A program made the position numbers and the translations under genes. A DNA stretch of 64,000 bases from Akkermansiaceae bacterium (lineage in GTDB: Bacteria; Verrucomicrobiota; Verrucomicrobiia; Verrucomicrobiales; DEV007): the NCBI GenBank assembly GCA_024233005.1, contig JACKQE010000002.1, forward strand, positions 372,001-436,000, given 5' to 3'. The notes under the pieces were generated by a model that worked only from the letters and a program-made list of their open reading frames with translations, did not search any database and was not told where the DNA came from. Below are positions 60,633 through 64,000 of this stretch, piece after piece. Position 1 is the stretch's first letter, and each line of letters begins with the position of its first letter.

Positions 60633-61922
60633 TCAGGCCAGAATTTCTTTCAGAACACCGGTGCTGTCACCATGGCGCTCTGCGGCGACGCCGACGCCAT
60701 GCAGCATGGTGAGCCACGCATTGCAGAGTGGCGTGTCCTTGGGTGCAACGATGTTCTGACCGAGTTTGAAACCCGCTCCTCCGCCGGTGAGGATGGTGGG
60801 GCAGTTGCTCAACTCGTGACCCGTGCGGATGTTGCTGCCATAGGCCAGGGCGACATTGTCAAACAGACTGCTGCCATTGGATTCCTTGGTGGCTTTGAGC
60901 TTGTCGAGGAAGCCCGCCAGCAGTTCGCTCTGCGCAAGGTCGCGTCGTTGCGAAGCGTCGAGCTTTTCACCGAGCGTGGTGTGGTAGTGGCTCATGTCAT
61001 GCGGATGCACTTTGATCCCCAGCGCCGTCAGCAGGGTGTTCACCGGTTGGCGGAAAGTCATCACCCGGGTGCTGTCGGTCTGCATGGCGGCGATCATGAT
61101 GTCGTAAATGAGCTTGATTTCCTCACGCCCGTCCACTCCGGGGTGGGGCTCGGGAAGCGGGGCTTTTGGTTGTGGGACCCCCATCCACTGCTCTTCTTTG
61201 GCAAGCCGGGTTTCGATGTCGCGGATGCCCTGGAAGTACTCATCGAGTTTGGCGTTGTCGTTTTTGGCCAGCCCGCGCCGGAGGGACTTCGCATTGTCGA
61301 GCACCGCGTCCAGCACGCTGCGTTTCTGGGCCAGCATGGCCTTCTGTTGTTCGATAGGAGTGGTGTCTTTGGCGAAAAGCCGGTGAAATGCCGCCAAGGG
61401 GCCGTTTTGGCCGCCCACTGGTTTTCCGCTGACATCCCAAGCCATGGACAACCCGGGGCCATGACCGCTGAGATCGCCCGTCTGGCTGCCATTGAACTGC
61501 AGGGAGGAGAACCGCGTCTTGAGACCAAGCTGCGCGGCTGCGACCTGGTCCGCACTGATGCTGTTGTGGAAGCTTTGTCCCGGCTGGGCGTAGCGGTTGG
61601 CCCCCGTGAGCCACATGGTGCTGCCCCAGTGCCCTTCGTTCGAATACTTGTTCCAAAGCCCCTGCACCACCGAAATGTCCGCCTTGTGGCGCTCCAATGG
61701 CATGAGTCCCACGGGCAGCTTGTAGTCCGAGCCCGGCGTCTTGATGTCTGGATACCAGGTGCTTTCCGTGATCCCCCAGCCGAAACCTAGGAAGATCAGG
61801 CGTTTCGGCGGCGCGGCAGGGGCCGCTGCGGCAGCGAAGCGACTGAATCCAAGCGATTCCAGCATCGGCAGGGCGATGACGGCGGTGGAGGATTGGAGAA
61901 GGCGGCGGCGTGTGTTCTTCAT
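60633..61922 (-). CDS. DUF1552 domain-containing protein, Tat-like signal
   Basis: The 429-residue protein starts with an RR-containing signal (MKNTRRRLLQSSTAVIALPMLESLGFS) followed by the DUF1552 body: RLIFLGFGWGITESTWYPD, VVQGLWNKYSNEGHWGSTMWLTG, SISADQVAAAQLG, LDEYFQGIRDIETRLAKEEQWM, DIMIAAMQTDSTRVMTFRQPVNT and GSNIRTGHELSNCPTILTGGGAGFKLGQ. The family occurs in Planctomycetota and Verrucomicrobiota and is usually paired with a DUF1592/DUF1588/DUF1585 protein, as here (nine bases upstream). It is thought to be periplasmic. No enzymatic function is established. Confidence 0.92.
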   Translation of the reverse strand: MKNTRRRLLQSSTAVIALPMLESLGFSRFAAAAAPAAPPKRLIFLGFGWGITESTWYPDIKTPGSDYKLPVGLMPLERHKADISVVQGLWNKYSNEGHWGSTMWLTGANRYAQPGQSFHNSISADQVAAAQLGLKTRFSSLQFNGSQTGDLSGHGPGLSMAWDVSGKPVGGQNGPLAAFHRLFAKDTTPIEQQKAMLAQKRSVLDAVLDNAKSLRRGLAKNDNAKLDEYFQGIRDIETRLAKEEQWMGVPQPKAPLPEPHPGVDGREEIKLIYDIMIAAMQTDSTRVMTFRQPVNTLLTALGIKVHPHDMSHYHTTLGEKLDASQRRDLAQSELLAGFLDKLKATKESNGSSLFDNVALAYGSNIRTGHELSNCPTILTGGGAGFKLGQNIVAPKDTPLCNAWLTMLHGVGVAAERHGDSTGVLKEILA

Positions 61923-61931
61923 GGGGCTGGA

Positions 61932-64000
61932 TTACTTCGTGTGAAACTCTTTGCTGGCGACAAGAGACTGAACCAACGTGCGCAGTCCGAAATTTTCCTT
62001 CCTGGCGGCGGTGATCATGTCCGTGATCAGAGGCTCATCCCGGAAGCCGAGGGGGCGTCCGAGGGCGTATTGGATGAGCACCCCGCTGAAGCCTCTGGCA
62101 AAGTCCACGGACCGACCCGCGATGAAGTCGCGCAGCTCAAAGAAGTCTTTGAACTCGGGGCCTTTGTGGAGGGTGGCATTGGCTTCGATGTGCCAGGTTA
62201 TGCTCGCACCTTTGACGGGTTGACCTTTCTCATCCAGGACCTGGTAACTGTCCTCGGTGCGCCACTGACCCACGGCATCGAAGTTCTCGAGGCCGAAACC
62301 GATGGGATCGATCTTGCGGTGGCAACTGGCGCATTGGGCGTCCTCCTGGTGCATTTGGAGACGTTCGCGGGTCGTCAGCACTTTTCCGGCAAGGCGGGTG
62401 ATCTGGGGAACATTCGCCGGCGCGGGAGGTGGAGGGTCGTTGAGGAGCTTGCGCAGGACCCACGCACCGCGTTCAACGGGTGAGGTTCGCTCGCCATTGC
62501 CACCCATGACGGCGATGGCGGCCATGCCGAGCAGACCCCCGCGTGGCGAGTTTTCCGGAAGGGCCACTTTCTGAAAAGCATCGCCCTGCACGCCGGGGAT
62601 GCCGTAGAAATCGGCGAGGAGGTGATTGATGACGACGTAATCCGCCTTCAGCAGATCGTTCAGCGGGGCATTATGCTTGAGCAGGTGGGCAAAGGTTTCA
62701 TAGACCTCGTGCTTCGCCGCAAGCTTGGTGCTGTCGTCGAAGCGCGGAAATTTCGGACGGTTCACTTCAAAAAAATCTAGCCGATCCATGCCGAGCCATT
62801 GCGAGACCAGGCCGTGTACGAGATCACCCGAACGGGGATCGTCGAGCAGGCGTGTGGTTTGCTCGGCGAGGACCTCCGGCTTTATCAGTTCACCCTGCTT
62901 CGCCAACTGGAGCAGGATCTCGTCCGGCGGAGCGCCCCAGAGGAAATAGGAGAGACGGGTGGCGAGTTCCTGGCCGGTGAGCGAGCGGCGTTTGTCATCG
63001 GCTGCCGGTTCGGCGAGATAGAGAAACATGGGGGAGGACAGGACGACCGCGAGTGTCTCTTTCAGCGCCTGGCTGTGCTTGCCGCCCGCTTTCAATTGCG
63101 AGTCATAAATCATCGTCAGGCGCTCCAGATAGCCCGAGGGAGGCTCGGTGCCGCGGAAAGCCACCGTGGCGAAACGCTGGATGGCGGCCCGCACCTCCGC
63201 CGCGGCAGGTGCGGGGGTGGCGTCATCCAAGGGGATCTCCAGGGAAGCGAGACCGGGCGCGCCAAACTTGGCGGCGCTGTCGAGGCGCTCGATCTCCATA
63301 TAGTCGATCCACAGCACCGCTTCGGGACCGATGCCATTGCGCTTCACGGCTTCCTGGCGTTTGCGCCCCCCTTCCTCATTGTTGTCCCAGGCGCCTTTCT
63401 CGCGGATGAACAGGGTGCGGTCACCGGGATCGTCCTGCACCCGCGTGAGCGTGAATGGCATCTCCACAATCTGGGGCGCTTCCATCGTTCCAGTCACTTC
63501 GAAAGTCGCCCTCACCATGCCATTGCGCGGATGCATGCCGACTTCAAGAAAGCACTGTTCGGGCCGTGCTTCCTTCGCCGCCGCGAGGCGCACCCGAAGC
63601 ACGTAATCGCCGCTGTGCCATTCCGCCGGCACGGGCAATTGCAAAAAGCCCAGTGCCATCACGGCGGGATGCATCGTCGGGGTGCCGAGATATGCCCCCT
63701 GATCCAGCGCGGGCCGGCTCAGGTAATATTCGTGATACTTCTGCCAGTTCTCGCCGAGTGAATCGTTCGCCAAGTCCGCATCGTTTTCACCCTTCTTGTC
63801 GAAGCCGAATGAGCGGGGGTTCGGGGCACCGGCGATTTGGTCCCAGGAGCGCCGGAAGATGGCGTCGTTCTTCGATTCCTTCTTCAGTCGGGCGGCGATG
63901 TCTGAGTTCTCCGGTTTCGCGGCGGCTTCCTCCACCGCTTTCACCCACTGACGGGCGCGCTCCCGGGCATCGATGGAGTAGGCGACATAGCTGGAGACTT
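61932..64000 (-). CDS. DUF1592/DUF1588/DUF1585 (PSD1-type) protein, N-terminus outside window
   Basis: The frame runs from its stop (TAA at 61932-61934) to the right edge without interruption; the internal GTG at 63942-63944 is not the start, since family-like text (SSYVAYSIDARERARQW) continues upstream to 64000. About 689 residues are visible. They contain DUF1592 (RSLTGQELATRLSYFLWGAPPDEILLQLA), DUF1588 (LLADFYGIPG, RGGLLGMAAIAVMGGNGERTSPVERGAWVL) with a heme-like CASCHRKIDPIGFGLENFDAVG, and DUF1585 at the end (ALGRPLGFRDEPLITDMITAARKENFGLRTLVQSLVASKEF). The missing N-terminus would normally carry a signal peptide and a c-heme domain. It is coupled to the DUF1552 gene. Confidence 0.92.
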   Translation of the reverse strand, partial: VSSYVAYSIDARERARQWVKAVEEAAAKPENSDIAARLKKESKNDAIFRRSWDQIAGAPNPRSFGFDKKGENDADLANDSLGENWQKYHEYYLSRPALDQGAYLGTPTMHPAVMALGFLQLPVPAEWHSGDYVLRVRLAAAKEARPEQCFLEVGMHPRNGMVRATFEVTGTMEAPQIVEMPFTLTRVQDDPGDRTLFIREKGAWDNNEEGGRKRQEAVKRNGIGPEAVLWIDYMEIERLDSAAKFGAPGLASLEIPLDDATPAPAAAEVRAAIQRFATVAFRGTEPPSGYLERLTMIYDSQLKAGGKHSQALKETLAVVLSSPMFLYLAEPAADDKRRSLTGQELATRLSYFLWGAPPDEILLQLAKQGELIKPEVLAEQTTRLLDDPRSGDLVHGLVSQWLGMDRLDFFEVNRPKFPRFDDSTKLAAKHEVYETFAHLLKHNAPLNDLLKADYVVINHLLADFYGIPGVQGDAFQKVALPENSPRGGLLGMAAIAVMGGNGERTSPVERGAWVLRKLLNDPPPPAPANVPQITRLAGKVLTTRERLQMHQEDAQCASCHRKIDPIGFGLENFDAVGQWRTEDSYQVLDEKGQPVKGASITWHIEANATLHKGPEFKDFFELRDFIAGRSVDFARGFSGVLIQYALGRPLGFRDEPLITDMITAARKENFGLRTLVQSLVASKEFHTK

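Noticed and set aside
61932..63944. GTG at 63942-63944 as true start of the DUF1592 protein
   Set aside because: Family-like coding text continues in frame to the window edge, so the gene is truncated by the window.

Overview
The window is GC-rich bacterial chromosome, most likely from the Verrucomicrobiota (Planctomycetota is the alternative). The evidence is a dense set of PVC-specific families: three Tat-exported DUF1501 proteins, two DUF1549/DUF1553 proteins, three large PVC-type c-heme dehydrogenase-like proteins, a DUF1552 plus DUF1592/1588/1585 pair, a DUF1080-family protein and SGNH hydrolases. No rRNA, tRNA, CRISPR array, insertion sequence or prophage was seen.

Layout. 1-9955: a squalene-cyclase-like gene cut by the left edge, a TIM-barrel protein, a low-molecular-weight phosphatase, a lone DUF1501 protein, a membrane-anchored phosphodiesterase homologue with degenerate metal ligands, a class III aminotransferase, a secreted alpha/beta hydrolase, and a divergent beta-propeller/DUF1080 pair around a LacI-type palindrome. 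10056-16880: a co-oriented GntR/UTRA-controlled catabolic block (MmsA/IolA-type dehydrogenase, zinc-type dehydrogenase, second aldehyde dehydrogenase, class II aldolase, exported SRPBCC protein). 16941-31600: two DUF1549/1553-DUF1501 operons bracketing two divergent c-heme proteins. 31755-38154: a methyltransferase, a secreted protein, a sulfatase relic, a LamG multidomain protein and an SGNH hydrolase.

38155-57202 is the most notable region: sixteen genes all on the plus strand, many overlapping by 4 bases. They encode a NitT/TauT-type ABC importer, a creatininase-family hydrolase, a type III glutamine-synthetase-like ligase, a carboxymuconolactone-decarboxylase-like protein, a Rieske oxygenase, an SDR, a CE4 deacetylase, a formylglycine-enzyme-like protein, a TIM-barrel protein, a NikR-fold regulator without the nickel ligands, two DUF1989 proteins, a biotin-dependent urea/guanidine carboxylase and allophanate hydrolase. 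The last four match the guanidine carboxylase pathway (guanidine to carboxyguanidine to allophanate to ammonia and CO2). The upstream oxygenase, dehydrogenase and hydrolases may process a substituted nitrogen compound before it enters that pathway; this is inference. A sigma-54-type promoter precedes the importer and a weaker one precedes the oxygenase, which fits nitrogen control.

57209-64000 returns to PVC-type secreted redox and hydrolase genes on the minus strand, ending in a DUF1592-type protein cut by the right edge.
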